From Flavobacterium sp. ALJ2 (GTDB lineage: Bacteria > Bacteroidota > Bacteroidia > Flavobacteriales > Flavobacteriaceae), in contig NZ_JADNRC010000002.1 in the NCBI RefSeq assembly GCF_015594725.1, forward strand, positions 62,001 through 126,000: 64,000 bases of DNA, given 5' to 3'. The notes under the pieces were generated by a model, which saw nothing but the letters and a program-made list of their open reading frames with translations, did not search any database and had not been told where the DNA came from. The position numbers were made by a program, and so were the translations under genes. Below are positions 44,301 through 53,298 of the stretch, one piece after another (the stretch's first letter is position 1; every line of letters starts with the position of its first letter).

Positions 44301-45178
44301 TATGGTGTAACCTTAATTTTTGTAGGTTCTGGAGTCTCATATGAAGTACCCGTTTGAGTAACCACGCCATTTAATCCAATAGTATAACCGTTAGCAAATC
44401 CAGTTCCCGTAACTGTGTAGATTCCTTCAGAATCAGCCGGAACGAAAGAAACCGTTTCCGTAGCACCACCAAAATCTTTAACAATAATATTCGCAGCCAG
44501 TAAAGATGTAATTTCTTCATCTCCTCCAGAACAACCATCAGTAGCCGTAAATTGAATTTCTGTTGATGTTGCCGAAACGATGTTGATAGTAACGTCAAAT
44601 ATTCCGTATACATCATCTGCTCCCCAGCCTTCAGGACGGACGATTGCACCATTATCTTCAAACTCGTTATAATCTTTATAATTTAAAGTCACCCCAGTGG
44701 ATGCTGGTCTATCAGATGTGGGGTCAATACGTTTGCCTACATTCATGACAATTGATTGTCCTTTTACAGTCCCATCATCATTAATAACTCCTTTAATCGC
44801 ACCATCCTCTGTAAATTCAAATAAACCTAATTCAGATTTATGATATGTCTTTAAGGCTGAATGGGAACAAAGACTTAAAAAGCTATTATAAGTAGATACT
44901 TTTTTCCCTGTTGAAGTAATGTATTGATTCCTACGTCCTTCAAAAACAGTATCCTCTGTATTAGCAGATGCTAATTCTTCAACTTCATACAGCGGGATAA
45001 TTTTCTTAGCTGCTATTGCTGCATTCCATTTAGTTTTGTCTTTTGCGTCCTCAATTGACTCAAATGAGAACCCTGGCACATGAACTGCTGTTTTTATCGT
45101 AAGCCCTTCTATACACTGCTCTTTCGCCCCAGTGTTCTTTTTGGCTCTCTTTTTATTTTTACATTCTTGGTAAACCAT
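44300..45178 (-). CDS. major tail tube protein (probable) with extra C-terminal domain
   Basis: 292 residues. The first 190 look like a tail-tube fold: Lys-rich start, then beta-rich sequence with YEVEELASANTEDTVFEGRRNQYITSTGKKV. From about residue 195 an Ig-like module begins (VTINIVSATSTEIQF...VSFVPADSEGIYTVTGTGF...), rich in Thr, Gly and Val. Many tail-tube proteins carry such C-terminal Ig-like decorations that project from the tail. The assignment rests on gene order before the chaperones and tape measure. Confidence 0.7.
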   Translation of the reverse strand: MVYQECKNKKRAKKNTGAKEQCIEGLTIKTAVHVPGFSFESIEDAKDKTKWNAAIAAKKIIPLYEVEELASANTEDTVFEGRRNQYITSTGKKVSTYNSFLSLCSHSALKTYHKSELGLFEFTEDGAIKGVINDDGTVKGQSIVMNVGKRIDPTSDRPASTGVTLNYKDYNEFEDNGAIVRPEGWGADDVYGIFDVTINIVSATSTEIQFTATDGCSGGDEEITSLLAANIIVKDFGGATETVSFVPADSEGIYTVTGTGFANGYTIGLNGVVTQTGTSYETPEPTKIKVTP

Positions 45179-45194
45179 GGTGTAATTTTTTTAG

Positions 45195-45713
45195 TTAACA
45201 ATTAATTTTGTACTTCAATTTTCCTGTAATAGCAAAAACATGGAAAGGTTGCATGTTCAAAAGTTTTACTCTTTCAATACTGAAACCTTTAAAAACAGTT
45301 TCAATTCCTTTTTCAAAACCATTAACCTCAAACATTCGATGTCTTTTAACTATTTTCAAAGCGTCAATTTCAACTTCCATATCAGCACGATGAATAATAG
45401 ACGGTTTAACCTTTTTTAAGTCAACCATGAAAACTATTTTGACATCACTATAGTAGAAAACTCTATTGGTAGTCGCATGTTCATCATCATCTATGAAAAA
45501 TACATTTGCCAATTTAAGATCATTTGTAAACACATCTTTGTATTCATTCTTGCCTAAATAGAATTCAGGCACCAGACCTTTATCTTTTGAAATGTTTTTA
45601 TGGACTCTCCCAAATACATCAATTGGTGTCCATTCAAGTTTATCAAACAATGAAGTTTGAATGAGTTGGATTTCCTTATCAATTCCTTTTGGATTTTCTA
45701 TAGTGTAATTCAT
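45195..45713 (-). CDS. head-tail connector / tail completion protein (probable)
   Basis: 172 residues from the ATG at 45713 (MNYTIENPKGIDKEIQLIQ), which follows the upstream stop by one base; a longer frame starts at 45740 inside the upstream gene. Soluble, alpha/beta. Between capsid and tail-tube genes, where neck and tail-terminator proteins are encoded. No family recognised. Confidence 0.65.
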   Translation of the reverse strand: MNYTIENPKGIDKEIQLIQTSLFDKLEWTPIDVFGRVHKNISKDKGLVPEFYLGKNEYKDVFTNDLKLANVFFIDDDEHATTNRVFYYSDVKIVFMVDLKKVKPSIIHRADMEVEIDALKIVKRHRMFEVNGFEKGIETVFKGFSIERVKLLNMQPFHVFAITGKLKYKINC

Positions 45714-45714
45714 A

Positions 45715-46293
45715 TTACCAAGCTTTACCATTATTAACAATAATCTTGAATGGAAAAATTATTTTTTGAGCCTTTTTTATGCTTTGCTCAAGTTTGTAAA
45801 CAATTCCTTTTGCGATGAAATGACCGTTATCATTTCTTGCCCCTTCTAATTCAACTTTCAGAGATTGATAGCTCATTTTAGCACTTCTCTCATTGAAATT
45901 TGAACGAGTAGTTGAAATAAACAGCTCAATCATTTTTATAGCTACTGAACAACCAATAGAATCATCAAACAGAGTTGATCTATTAATAATAATATTTGAA
46001 TAATCAACTAATGGGTCATAATCAACATGAGTATCAAAAATTGATGTCAGAACATTTGAAACAGCTTGATTTCTTACATCTGCCAAATAATTATTAAATT
46101 CTGATTCCGACATTTCTACTTCTGGAACAGCTGCATAAATATTATCTACTAATACTAAAGAATGATACCAATTAAATTTTTTGCCAGAATTTGCTGTTTT
46201 GTTTTCTGGAGTTAAACCAAATGGAAGGCCTGACGATAAATCAGACCACCCAATACGGTTTATTAATACATCTATAGCTTCTTGAGTGTACAT
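45715..46293 (-). CDS. head-tail connector protein (probable)
   Basis: 192 residues, soluble, largely helical (MYTQEAIDVLINRIGWSDL). Directly downstream of the capsid gene with a 1-bp gap, the usual place of head-tail adaptor proteins. DUF6712-like proteins of Bacteroidota phages occupy this place, but I cannot confirm that match. Function by context only. Confidence 0.65.
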   Translation of the reverse strand: MYTQEAIDVLINRIGWSDLSSGLPFGLTPENKTANSGKKFNWYHSLVLVDNIYAAVPEVEMSESEFNNYLADVRNQAVSNVLTSIFDTHVDYDPLVDYSNIIINRSTLFDDSIGCSVAIKMIELFISTTRSNFNERSAKMSYQSLKVELEGARNDNGHFIAKGIVYKLEQSIKKAQKIIFPFKIIVNNGKAW

Positions 46294-46294
46294 A

Positions 46295-47578
46295 TTATGC
46301 TGATACTACAATGTTTGCTTCAAATGCTAATACTTGCTCTTCGTTAAGCTCATCAATGTATTTCGCCAAAGTAGCATCTGTATTGTTTGCTTTGGCTATT
46401 GATTTTCCACTTGCTAAGTTGATCGCAGCAATCACAGAAGCTTTAGTATAAGAAACCGTTTTGTACAAGTAATTAGTATCACCATCTGTTTGAGTGTCTT
46501 TTGAAGCTGTTGCCTCTTCTGAATCAAGTAAATAAATACTGTCTACTGCATCAATAACAGGAATTGCCAAAGCTTGAGAAGATGTGTGCTCTGAGAAAGG
46601 TTCTTCTTCAGACCATTTTTTCAAAAGAATATACTTACCTGCTTTTGCATAAGTAGCAGCTTTAGACTGCCTTGTTTCCTCAGCCAAAATACCATAAACC
46701 AAACGACCTACTTTTTGAGTTTCCAAAAAGATAACTTTGTTTGTGGCCCAAGGAGTTTTAACTTCCCTTTTTCCGTCACGCTCAGTAATAACAGTTCTAT
46801 CAATGATTACAGCTGTCAATTTGTAACGTTTCTGTAACATACTATTAACTTGATCTTGATCAGGAACTGGAATATTAGAACCTAAGAAGTTTTGAGAGAA
46901 TGCAAAGTACTGACGTACTTGTTCGTTTGCTGCTAAATTGTCAAAAGTGTTCTGGTCCATCATCATGAATTTCAAAGAAACACCTTTAGATCTGGCCTCT
47001 TTAATCACTCTTTGGATGTCATCTAATGGTTTAGCTGCTACATCAGACCAAGCTTTAACTACACCAAATTTATTGGCATCTGAGTAACCGTAATCAATAC
47101 GAACTCCAGTACCAACATTTTCAGTATCTTCAATTAAAGCAATACCTGTAGATAATGCACTTAAGAAAACGTACTCCATTTTCTCATAAATACCCATAGT
47201 ACATGAAATTGCATCGTTGAAAATCTTTTCAACAATAACTTTGTTTTCTACCTTCTTATTTACCAAAGTATCAATATCTGAAAGTTGTTTTTCTGTTAAC
47301 TTCTTTTTCATACCGACCTTGGTAATATCTCCATTGGCAGTACCAATTGCATCACGCTTTTTTAATGGCAAAGGAGAATCCATTGCTACAATGTCAGCCG
47401 CTACGATTGTACTGTTAATTGTCAATGTTGACCACTTTAGATCCACTGATAATTCTTCGGTAAGCATCGATTTATGAAGATATGTCAACTCTGTTTTACC
47501 TCCATTTATTTTTGTTACCACACCTAATATAATGGCACTTAACCATGAGGTGTATTTTACAAATAATGATTCTTTCAT
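46295..47578 (-). CDS. major capsid protein (lambda E-type)
   Basis: 427 residues. Features of the HK97-fold/phage capsid E group: an N-terminal helical arm, a central part with long helix VGDIQRVIKEARSKGVSLKFMMMDQNTFDNLAAN (as LDDIQRVIKEARSKG...), then ILEETRQ-like GILAEETRQSKAATYAKAGKYILLKKWSEEEPFSEHTSSQALAIPVID, which is typical of the family's C-terminal domain. It forms the capsid shell. It lies between decoration-like and connector genes. The last 60 residues are an extra tail-like extension with Ala-rich sequence. Confidence 0.8.
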   Translation of the reverse strand: MKESLFVKYTSWLSAIILGVVTKINGGKTELTYLHKSMLTEELSVDLKWSTLTINSTIVAADIVAMDSPLPLKKRDAIGTANGDITKVGMKKKLTEKQLSDIDTLVNKKVENKVIVEKIFNDAISCTMGIYEKMEYVFLSALSTGIALIEDTENVGTGVRIDYGYSDANKFGVVKAWSDVAAKPLDDIQRVIKEARSKGVSLKFMMMDQNTFDNLAANEQVRQYFAFSQNFLGSNIPVPDQDQVNSMLQKRYKLTAVIIDRTVITERDGKREVKTPWATNKVIFLETQKVGRLVYGILAEETRQSKAATYAKAGKYILLKKWSEEEPFSEHTSSQALAIPVIDAVDSIYLLDSEEATASKDTQTDGDTNYLYKTVSYTKASVIAAINLASGKSIAKANNTDATLAKYIDELNEEQVLAFEANIVVSA

Positions 47579-47585
47579 AATCTAA

Positions 47586-47981
47586 TTAGTCTTGAGTAAA
47601 GCGAATAAGTGGTAACGCTGATTTTACTGCGGTTAATACTGATGCTATTCCATAGAATGAAGCATTTTTGTTTACGGTACCTCTTACCATTATTCCTGCG
47701 AAAGGTTTTGCTTTCAAAATAGTTGAAATTAAAACACCTTCGTAAATATGAGATGCTGGCAAATCCGCATACTCAGTACCAGAAATTGGCATTGGTTTTA
47801 AAACTCCAGTTGAAGTCTCTTTGATAATCAAATGGCCTGCAGGAATTACATCAGGAGTATAAGAAGTAACATCTAGTGTTTTTCCTCCTGGAATAGCCTC
47901 TAATACTTTAACGATAACTATCGTATCGTTACCAGCATCATAAACAGGACCTTTTGTGGCTAAATTTGCTGTCGTTGACAT
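47586..47981 (-). CDS. capsid decoration / head fibre-like protein
   Basis: 131 residues, beta-rich and low in charge (MSTTANLATKGPVYDAGNDTIVIVKVLEAIPGGKTLDVTSY). Small protein encoded just upstream of the capsid gene, the classical place for lambda gpD-like decoration proteins. No specific family identified. Confidence 0.7.
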   Translation of the reverse strand: MSTTANLATKGPVYDAGNDTIVIVKVLEAIPGGKTLDVTSYTPDVIPAGHLIIKETSTGVLKPMPISGTEYADLPASHIYEGVLISTILKAKPFAGIMVRGTVNKNASFYGIASVLTAVKSALPLIRFTQD

Positions 47982-47985
47982 GTTT

Positions 47986-48639
47986 TTAAATGTTTAAGTT
48001 ATCTACTATTTCACTAACAATTGATTCATCTGGTTTTGTGTTATTTAAACCTCCACCTGCTGGACCTCCATAAACATTACTATCAGCATTTACTTGAACC
48101 AATTCCGAATATTCTGACTCTAATTCTTTGATTTGATCCTCAATTGGAGTTTCAGAATTAACATCGATTCGAGTTAACCAACGACCTTTTAATTCAGGTT
48201 TTAATCCTTTTAGGATTTCTGATTTTTCAAAAGACTGTAAGGCTGTCTGTTTTTTTGTTTCAAGTACGTTCCCAGATTTAATAGAATCGATGTCAGATTT
48301 TAACACACCGAAGTTTTTCAACATTCTTTTTTCAAATGGTGTCATTCCTTCTGTTTCCTCTTCTTCCTCTTCTTTACCTCCTTTGTTTTTAACTGCTTCC
48401 TCCGCTTTCTTTTTGTCTGCTTCAAGAGTGCGAATTCTATCGTCCTCCGCTGCAACTACTGCAAAATCAATTACCTCATTGTAATCGTTAATGATAGCAT
48501 CAATCGCTTCGTCATCAGCATCATCGGCTGGTTTTGGCGCAAGTTTAGCCGCATAAACGTCTAACCTTTTTGTAGATAAGTTCGCCTTAGGGAATAATAC
48601 CTTAAGTCGTGCCTTAATAATCTCTGGTTTTACTGCCAT
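47986..48639 (-). CDS. capsid scaffold-like protein
   Basis: 217 residues, highly charged and predicted largely helical, with an acidic run (EEEEEETEG, about residues 92-100) and a C-terminal Gly-rich tail. The order portal, this gene, decoration, capsid matches scaffolding proteins, which fill the procapsid and leave during maturation. No protease motif is visible. First gene behind the promoter at 48678-48719. Confidence 0.7.
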   Translation of the reverse strand: MAVKPEIIKARLKVLFPKANLSTKRLDVYAAKLAPKPADDADDEAIDAIINDYNEVIDFAVVAAEDDRIRTLEADKKKAEEAVKNKGGKEEEEEETEGMTPFEKRMLKNFGVLKSDIDSIKSGNVLETKKQTALQSFEKSEILKGLKPELKGRWLTRIDVNSETPIEDQIKELESEYSELVQVNADSNVYGGPAGGGLNNTKPDESIVSEIVDNLNI

Positions 48640-48677
48640 GATAAAATGTTTTTAAATTGTTTATTTTTATTAGATAA

Positions 48678-48719
48678 CAAATGTAATATATTTTACACTA
48701 TTTAGAATCATTCTAAATA
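48678..48719 (-). promoter_or_regulatory. head/tail operon promoter with operator-like unit and palindrome
   Basis: Minus-strand TACATTTG at 48678-48685, and 24 bp upstream TATTTAGAAT (48710-48719), which is half of a palindrome with arms TATTTAGAA and TTCTAAATA around TCA (48699-48719). GTAATATATTTTACACT at 48683-48699 matches the 17-bp unit found twice at each of the promoters at 52.2 and 53.3 kb. No TTG at -33. Confidence 0.6.
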
Positions 48720-48735
48720 ACAATTTTATGAAGCA

Positions 48736-48766
48736 TAAAAAAACCACATTATTTCTAATGCGGTTT
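48736..48766 (-). terminator. terminator after the portal gene
   Basis: Minus-strand stem AACCGCATTA / TAATGTGGTT (one G-U pair) and a T-run. It separates the terminase-portal transcript from the head-tail transcript, which has its own promoter just downstream. Confidence 0.8.
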
Positions 48767-48835
48767 AATGGCGAAAGTACTGGCTATCTATTACTTGCCT
48801 TATTAAATATTTATTTCTTTTTCCAAATGAAAACT

Positions 48836-50248
48836 TTATTGTTCTACTAATGGAATTACAACCTTAGTTTTATTTTCTAACTCTATTTGATTTATTTCTT
48901 CTTCATGATTATCAACCAAATCAATTAAGCTAATAGCTGTTTTTTGACTTACAAATTTACCTTCTACTGCAGTTTTTAGATAAGTAACTGTTTCTGAAAT
49001 ATCCGAAGGTAGAATAGAATTAAACTGAATATCATAATACAAAGCTTTACCATTAGCAGTCATAGTCGTATTTGTAGTTTTAGTAACACCAGATGTGATG
49101 ATATTTAAACATCTTTCTATGAATGTTCTTGTTGATGATTGCTTTAAAACAGCTTTAATGTCTGTTGCTAAGAACATTAATTTAACAGTTTTTTCAGCCA
49201 CATTACCTAGTGATTTAAGCTTTTCTAATGATAAATTAGGAACACCAGATCCATAAGCAATTGTATCTTCCAACTTATCTAATTCAAGTTTGTTACTTTC
49301 AGGCGCTGTAGTTGCTTCTAGAAAACGAACATTTCCTTTTATTATAGTTTTTCCATCTTCACCACCTAATTTAATAGGCACATTAAAGTGCTTACCACTT
49401 TCTGATTTTAAAGGCATATTTTGAACCTCTCCTTCAGTTACCAAAATAGGATGTCCAGAATAATCATTAGCATCTCCTAATTTAGACAATGCCACTTCAT
49501 GTCTGTCTATTGGTGATTTTACAGTATACCAAATTGGCTCATCTTGACTATCATATACTATTGGGATCCTATCAAATCCATGAGGCAATTTTGAAGCCAA
49601 AACCAAATCCTTAAAATGATACACATTCGTTTCGTCCCAAATTTGAACGTTGCTCACTTCCTTATCTCCTTCTTTATTTTTGTAATCCCACATAAAGAAT
49701 TTCATATCTCCTGATTCATCAAAATAAGGTGTCATAGCTCCTTTAATATTGTCAAGCACTTTAGCTTTTATCTCTTTGACTTGTGCTTTGAATCCAAAAT
49801 AGGCAAGTACTTTGTTTAAAATTGACGTTTCATTAGCATCTACAATATAGAATTGCATTGCAACTTGTGTTTGAGAGAATTTGATAATAGTAGACTCCAA
49901 AAGCTTCGAATCAATACGGTTAATCCTCCATATTTGCTTGACTATTTTTGACAAGTCATTTTCTTCTGAAGGAATTAAGGTTATAGGCTTCCCAATAACA
50001 AAGGCTGCCAAAGTTTCTGCAATGTTTTGAGCGTGGTTAATGTAAATCTTAACCATTTTAGAAACCTTGCCAGCTTCTAAGGCCTTGTCTTTTTGAATAA
50101 CTTCGATTTGTTGATCTCTCTGGCTTCTGTCAAAGTCTTTGTATTCTTTAATGTAATTTCCGATTTTTGAACTATCCTTGCTTTGAACTTTGATAGTATC
50201 AATCGCCTTTTGAGGGTCGGAAATTAATAACGTTAGTATTTCTTCCAT
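48836..50248 (-). CDS. phage portal protein (SPP1 gp6-like)
   Basis: 470 residues with the SPP1/gp6-type layout: helical N terminus (KIGNYIKEYKDFDRSQRDQQIEVIQKDK), a wing (KMVKIYINHAQNIAETLAAFVIGKPITLIPS), the region VSNVQIWDETNVYHFKDL, and the long C-terminal helices with GSGVPNLSLEKLKSLGNVAEKTVKLMF. It makes the dodecameric DNA channel at one capsid vertex and docks the terminase. It starts 11 bp after the terminase stop. Confidence 0.9.
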   Translation of the reverse strand: MEEILTLLISDPQKAIDTIKVQSKDSSKIGNYIKEYKDFDRSQRDQQIEVIQKDKALEAGKVSKMVKIYINHAQNIAETLAAFVIGKPITLIPSEENDLSKIVKQIWRINRIDSKLLESTIIKFSQTQVAMQFYIVDANETSILNKVLAYFGFKAQVKEIKAKVLDNIKGAMTPYFDESGDMKFFMWDYKNKEGDKEVSNVQIWDETNVYHFKDLVLASKLPHGFDRIPIVYDSQDEPIWYTVKSPIDRHEVALSKLGDANDYSGHPILVTEGEVQNMPLKSESGKHFNVPIKLGGEDGKTIIKGNVRFLEATTAPESNKLELDKLEDTIAYGSGVPNLSLEKLKSLGNVAEKTVKLMFLATDIKAVLKQSSTRTFIERCLNIITSGVTKTTNTTMTANGKALYYDIQFNSILPSDISETVTYLKTAVEGKFVSQKTAISLIDLVDNHEEEINQIELENKTKVVIPLVEQ

Positions 50249-50259
50249 GATTGTTTTTA

Positions 50260-51747
50260 TTAATAATTAAGTTTTATACTCTGTTCTTTGGTCATGGCAA
50301 AAACCGTCTCTCCTTGACTGTTGTGTGCCATGTGACCATATCTTCCAGAATCCCAAAAGTGATTCCAAGAATCTATTGGTTGATTAATACAGATTCCTTG
50401 TATTTCTTTTAGTTTGTAATTCTCTTTTTCTTTTTTCACCTGTGCATACAAGTGATTTTTAACGATATGAATTTTTTTAGTTTTCATAGAGTTAAGCCAA
50501 TACATTACACCTTTGGTTTTGCTTACTTTTTTTGCATTGTATCTATAGTCTTTTTTTAACGATCGAACCATTTCAACTGTTCCTTTGTTTTCGCCAGTGT
50601 ATTTATCTGAACTATCACAAATAATCAAATCTCCATCATCATCATCATCACTTGAATTTTGTTTGACTCCAAAAGATTCTAAAACACCTGCTAATTCACT
50701 AGCCGTTTCAATTGGTGTATAAATCAAAGGCTCAATCCAGATATTGTGTTCGTCTTCGGCATATTTATTTAATGCATTTGGATCTGTTGTAAATCCAAAA
50801 TCATTCGTGTAGATGTACGCTAAATCAGGAAATTCGTTTGGTTCAATCCAAGTAACATGACTAAATATTACACCTTTCATAGCTCCACGCAATCCAAGTC
50901 CATAAACCTTCCACATGAAATCATCTGCTGTTCCGTTTGTTATATTGGTTGGATGCGGTGGAGGTTGGTTAGTTTTACTTATTGGTTCAACTTTTCCTGT
51001 TGCCTTATTGTAACAATAGATTTCATCCGCTTTAACGATATAAGAGTTAGGTTTCCAAGGTTCCCAAGATTTAATCTTATTCTTTTCTTGAACGGATAAA
51101 TGAGTAATATTGTCTAAAAATGTTGTTCTAAGAAAACCAACATCTGGACGTGATAGGACTTTATCAAAAAACCAGTGCTCAGTAAAAGACGGATTATAAT
51201 CTGCCCACCAAAATTTACGACAACGCATTTCTACCTGGTCAAATACCGAATTCTTAATAAACATCATTTCATTAAAAAAGGCATAATCACAACCTCCACC
51301 ATGCTTTCCATCTCCAAGAAAGTAAATTGTACTTCCATTAATCTTGAAACTTTTTATTTCCTCAGCATTATGAAATTTATTAGGTAGTCCGAAATCATCC
51401 AGTCTACGCTTAAAATCGTCATATAAAGTAGTTTTAAATTCATTGTAAGTTGCACGATAAATATTAATCGTACATCTAGTTTCAATAAAAAGACAAATAA
51501 AAATAATTATATCTACTCCTGACCAAGTTTTGCCTGAACGAGAAGACCCTTCTAATGCACATCCACGATTACCTCCTATAAGTTCATCTAACTCGTTATA
51601 TTCTTGATCTCTAATTGATTCAAAAAGAAGTCTGTAGTTTGGATTGGTGTCTTCGTTTATTTCCTTCAGCTTATTACGAGAAATATCGATATCCCTTTCC
51701 TTCAAAAGATCTTCCAATTCTAATATTTCAGCATCGGTTAACGACAT
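50260..51747 (-). CDS. terL: terminase large subunit
   Basis: 495 residues. ATPase domain: Walker A EGSSRSGKT (residues 66-74), Walker B DYAFFNE (154-160, Glu catalytic). Nuclease domain: first acid in YIYTNDFGFTTDPN (about 312), second in GDLIICDSSDKY (about 380), third Asp in the C-terminal region (QPIDSWNHFWDSGRYGHM). This is the terminase_3-like packaging motor that cuts concatemers and pumps DNA into the procapsid through the portal. Downstream of two small genes and followed by portal. Confidence 0.9.
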   Translation of the reverse strand: MSLTDAEILELEDLLKERDIDISRNKLKEINEDTNPNYRLLFESIRDQEYNELDELIGGNRGCALEGSSRSGKTWSGVDIIIFICLFIETRCTINIYRATYNEFKTTLYDDFKRRLDDFGLPNKFHNAEEIKSFKINGSTIYFLGDGKHGGGCDYAFFNEMMFIKNSVFDQVEMRCRKFWWADYNPSFTEHWFFDKVLSRPDVGFLRTTFLDNITHLSVQEKNKIKSWEPWKPNSYIVKADEIYCYNKATGKVEPISKTNQPPPHPTNITNGTADDFMWKVYGLGLRGAMKGVIFSHVTWIEPNEFPDLAYIYTNDFGFTTDPNALNKYAEDEHNIWIEPLIYTPIETASELAGVLESFGVKQNSSDDDDDGDLIICDSSDKYTGENKGTVEMVRSLKKDYRYNAKKVSKTKGVMYWLNSMKTKKIHIVKNHLYAQVKKEKENYKLKEIQGICINQPIDSWNHFWDSGRYGHMAHNSQGETVFAMTKEQSIKLNY

Positions 51748-51760
51748 TCAATTTTTTTGA

Positions 51761-51988
51761 TTATTTATTTACTTGGATATGACCTTTTGATATGAGATGC
51801 TTGATTCTTAATTGAACGAAATCTCTTTGGCTTCTTGATAATTTGCTTTTCTTTTCTTGAATTAATCTGAATTCATTAATAAGGTTCTGATATTCTTCAA
51901 TAACTCTGGTAGACGTCAATCTTTGACTTAATTTTTTATTTTTGCGCTTATTAACCCAATTAAAAAGTCTTTTTAAAATAAGTTTCAT
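51761..51988 (-). CDS. small basic hypothetical protein
   Basis: 75 residues, very basic (MKLILKRLFNWVNKRKNKKLSQ), helical, with an amphipathic N terminus. Its ATG overlaps the stop of the preceding 56-aa gene (TAATG). It lies 13 bp upstream of the large terminase gene. A DNA-binding or packaging accessory role is possible but unsupported. Confidence 0.6.
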   Translation of the reverse strand: MKLILKRLFNWVNKRKNKKLSQRLTSTRVIEEYQNLINEFRLIQEKKSKLSRSQRDFVQLRIKHLISKGHIQVNK

Positions 51989-52158
51989 TATACTTTAGCA
52001 ATTAAAGGTTCGATAAAAACGTCTTGATCTTTCAAAACAATTTTAACTCCATCTACTTCTTGTGTTTCTGCATAATCTAGAACAGCCAAACCAATCAATG
52101 TAGGATCAATAGTTTCACGTCCTTCAACAAATACTCTTCCGTTTACAATTTCAATCAT
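51988..52158 (-). CDS. small acidic hypothetical protein
   Basis: 56 residues from ATG 52158 (MIEIVNGRVFVEGRETIDPT...), predicted beta-rich, acidic. Its TAA overlaps the next ATG. It is the first gene after the promoter and double operator at 52206-52247. Coupled translation and position support a real gene. No family known. Confidence 0.65.
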   Translation of the reverse strand: MIEIVNGRVFVEGRETIDPTLIGLAVLDYAETQEVDGVKIVLKDQDVFIEPLIAKV

Positions 52159-52205
52159 ATTAATGTGGTTTTAATCCTGAGAGAGCAGGAAGTTAATTTA
52201 CATTT

Positions 52206-52247
52206 CAAAAGTAACACATTTTACAACTAAGTTGCAAAATATATTAC
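52206..52247 (-). promoter_or_regulatory. packaging-operon promoter covered by a double 17-bp operator
   Basis: Minus-strand TTG (52235-52237), 21 bp, TACTTTTG (52206-52213). Two inverted 17-bp units, GTAACACATTTTACAAC (52211-52227) and GTTGCAAAATATATTAC (52231-52247), 3 bp apart, cover the promoter, so a bound repressor would block it. The same pair and spacing recurs at 53304-53340. Confidence 0.75.
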
Positions 52248-52272
52248 AATCAAAATAAAAAAAGGGAAAGTA

Positions 52273-52716
52273 TTATTTTAAAGCTTTTGCAAGTAATGCA
52301 GCAATTCTAGCTTCTCTTTCTTCTGGGTTTGTGATTACTAATGGCTTATCAGAATCACCTTGAACTACAATCTGTCTAGCAGGATAAATACCTTCAAGCT
52401 TATTGATTTCTTTTTGTATCTGATTAACTGCATTCATTCCTTGAGGTGTTCCACGATACTGTTCTTTCATAGAACGAATATTTTGCTTTAATTCAGCAAT
52501 ACGAAGCGCTCGTTTTTGTTCAATAGTTGCTTCCTGGTCCTCGTGCCAAATTTGATATGCCTTTTGAAGTAGGTTTTTAGATTGGCGACGACCTACACCC
52601 CATTCTTGCTCAATGTTTTTAAGAATCAAATAATCCTGAATACCATTGATAATCCAGCCTTGAATCGTGAACACACGTTTCTCTGTTTCTATTTTAGTTG
52701 ATTTGGTACCAGCCAT
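52273..52716 (-). CDS. terS: terminase small subunit (probable)
   Basis: 147 residues. An N-terminal HTH-like part (RVFTIQGWIINGIQDYLILKNIEQEWGVGRRQSKNLLQKAYQIW, about 15-58) is followed by a helical oligomerisation part (EQKRALRIAELKQNIRSMKEQYRG) and a C-terminal tail ending in KALK. This pattern is typical of TerS, which recognises pac or cos and feeds DNA to TerL. It precedes terL by 0.5 kb with a promoter and two small genes between. Confidence 0.8.
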   Translation of the reverse strand: MAGTKSTKIETEKRVFTIQGWIINGIQDYLILKNIEQEWGVGRRQSKNLLQKAYQIWHEDQEATIEQKRALRIAELKQNIRSMKEQYRGTPQGMNAVNQIQKEINKLEGIYPARQIVVQGDSDKPLVITNPEEREARIAALLAKALK

Positions 52717-52722
52717 TGTTTG

Positions 52723-52959
52723 TTAAATACTAGGAAACATACGTTTAATAACTGCAATATGTCTATGTGCTTGACTTATCCTATCTCTGAGTTTCATAGC
52801 TTCAATCTCGCGCATTCTTCTCAATTCAGCATCTGAATCCTGAATAGGTTTATCGTTGTAAGCCTCCAAAGCTTTTGAATTAATCTCTGCTTCTTCGGTT
52901 AGATATTCGATAATGACATTTTTCATTTCCATAAGTATTTGATAATTAGTTGGTGCCAT
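52723..52959 (-). CDS. small hypothetical protein upstream of terS
   Basis: 78 residues, soluble, all helical (NYQILMEMKNVIIEYLTEEAEINSKALEAYN). Six bases separate it from terS, so it is co-transcribed. No known family; a packaging accessory is possible. Confidence 0.65.
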   Translation of the reverse strand: MAPTNYQILMEMKNVIIEYLTEEAEINSKALEAYNDKPIQDSDAELRRMREIEAMKLRDRISQAHRHIAVIKRMFPSI

Positions 52960-53018
52960 TTCGAGTGATAATTTTGTTACAATGGCATAAAAGTAGACAA
53001 AACTTTAGTTAAACGGGC

Positions 53019-53038
53019 ACGGTGACCGAAGCCACCGT
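53019..53038. other. GC-rich hairpin between small genes
   Basis: ACGGTG / CACCGT with an 8-nt loop in an otherwise AT-rich gap. On the plus strand a T-run follows four bases later; no plus-strand gene would use it. It may stabilise or process the leftward mRNA. Confidence 0.4.
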
Positions 53039-53063
53039 TAATCTTTTTTCATTCAAAATAAGC

Positions 53064-53249
53064 CTATAATGCGAAGATCATATCTCCGTTTTCTAGTAGG
53101 ATTTTATGTCCCACAATAGCAACTATTTTTGATTTAACATCAATCATTCCTTTATACATTATTTCCTTTTTATAGCTAATAATGTCTCCTCTTTTTAAAT
53201 CTTCTTTCAATAACATAATATTACTCTGTTTTAATAATTCTTGATGCAA
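53064..53249 (-). CDS. small hypothetical protein, first gene of the operator-controlled transcript
   Basis: 61 residues (start MHQELLKQSN; a second Met at residue 12 is possible) with a beta-rich SH3-like pattern (RGDIISYKKEIMYKGMIDVKSKIVAIVGHKILLENGDMI). It lies about 40 bp downstream of the TSS expected for the promoter at 53299-53330. Function unknown. Confidence 0.6.
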   Translation of the reverse strand: MHQELLKQSNIMLLKEDLKRGDIISYKKEIMYKGMIDVKSKIVAIVGHKILLENGDMIFAL

Positions 53250-53298
53250 TTGTTTGTTGTGACATAGGTAAATTTATTTCTTTGGAAGTATTATGAAA

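Noticed and set aside
44371..44661. 96-aa ORF inside the tail-tube gene
   Set aside because: Same-strand alternative frame rich in Leu/Arg with no start context; the tube frame is continuous.
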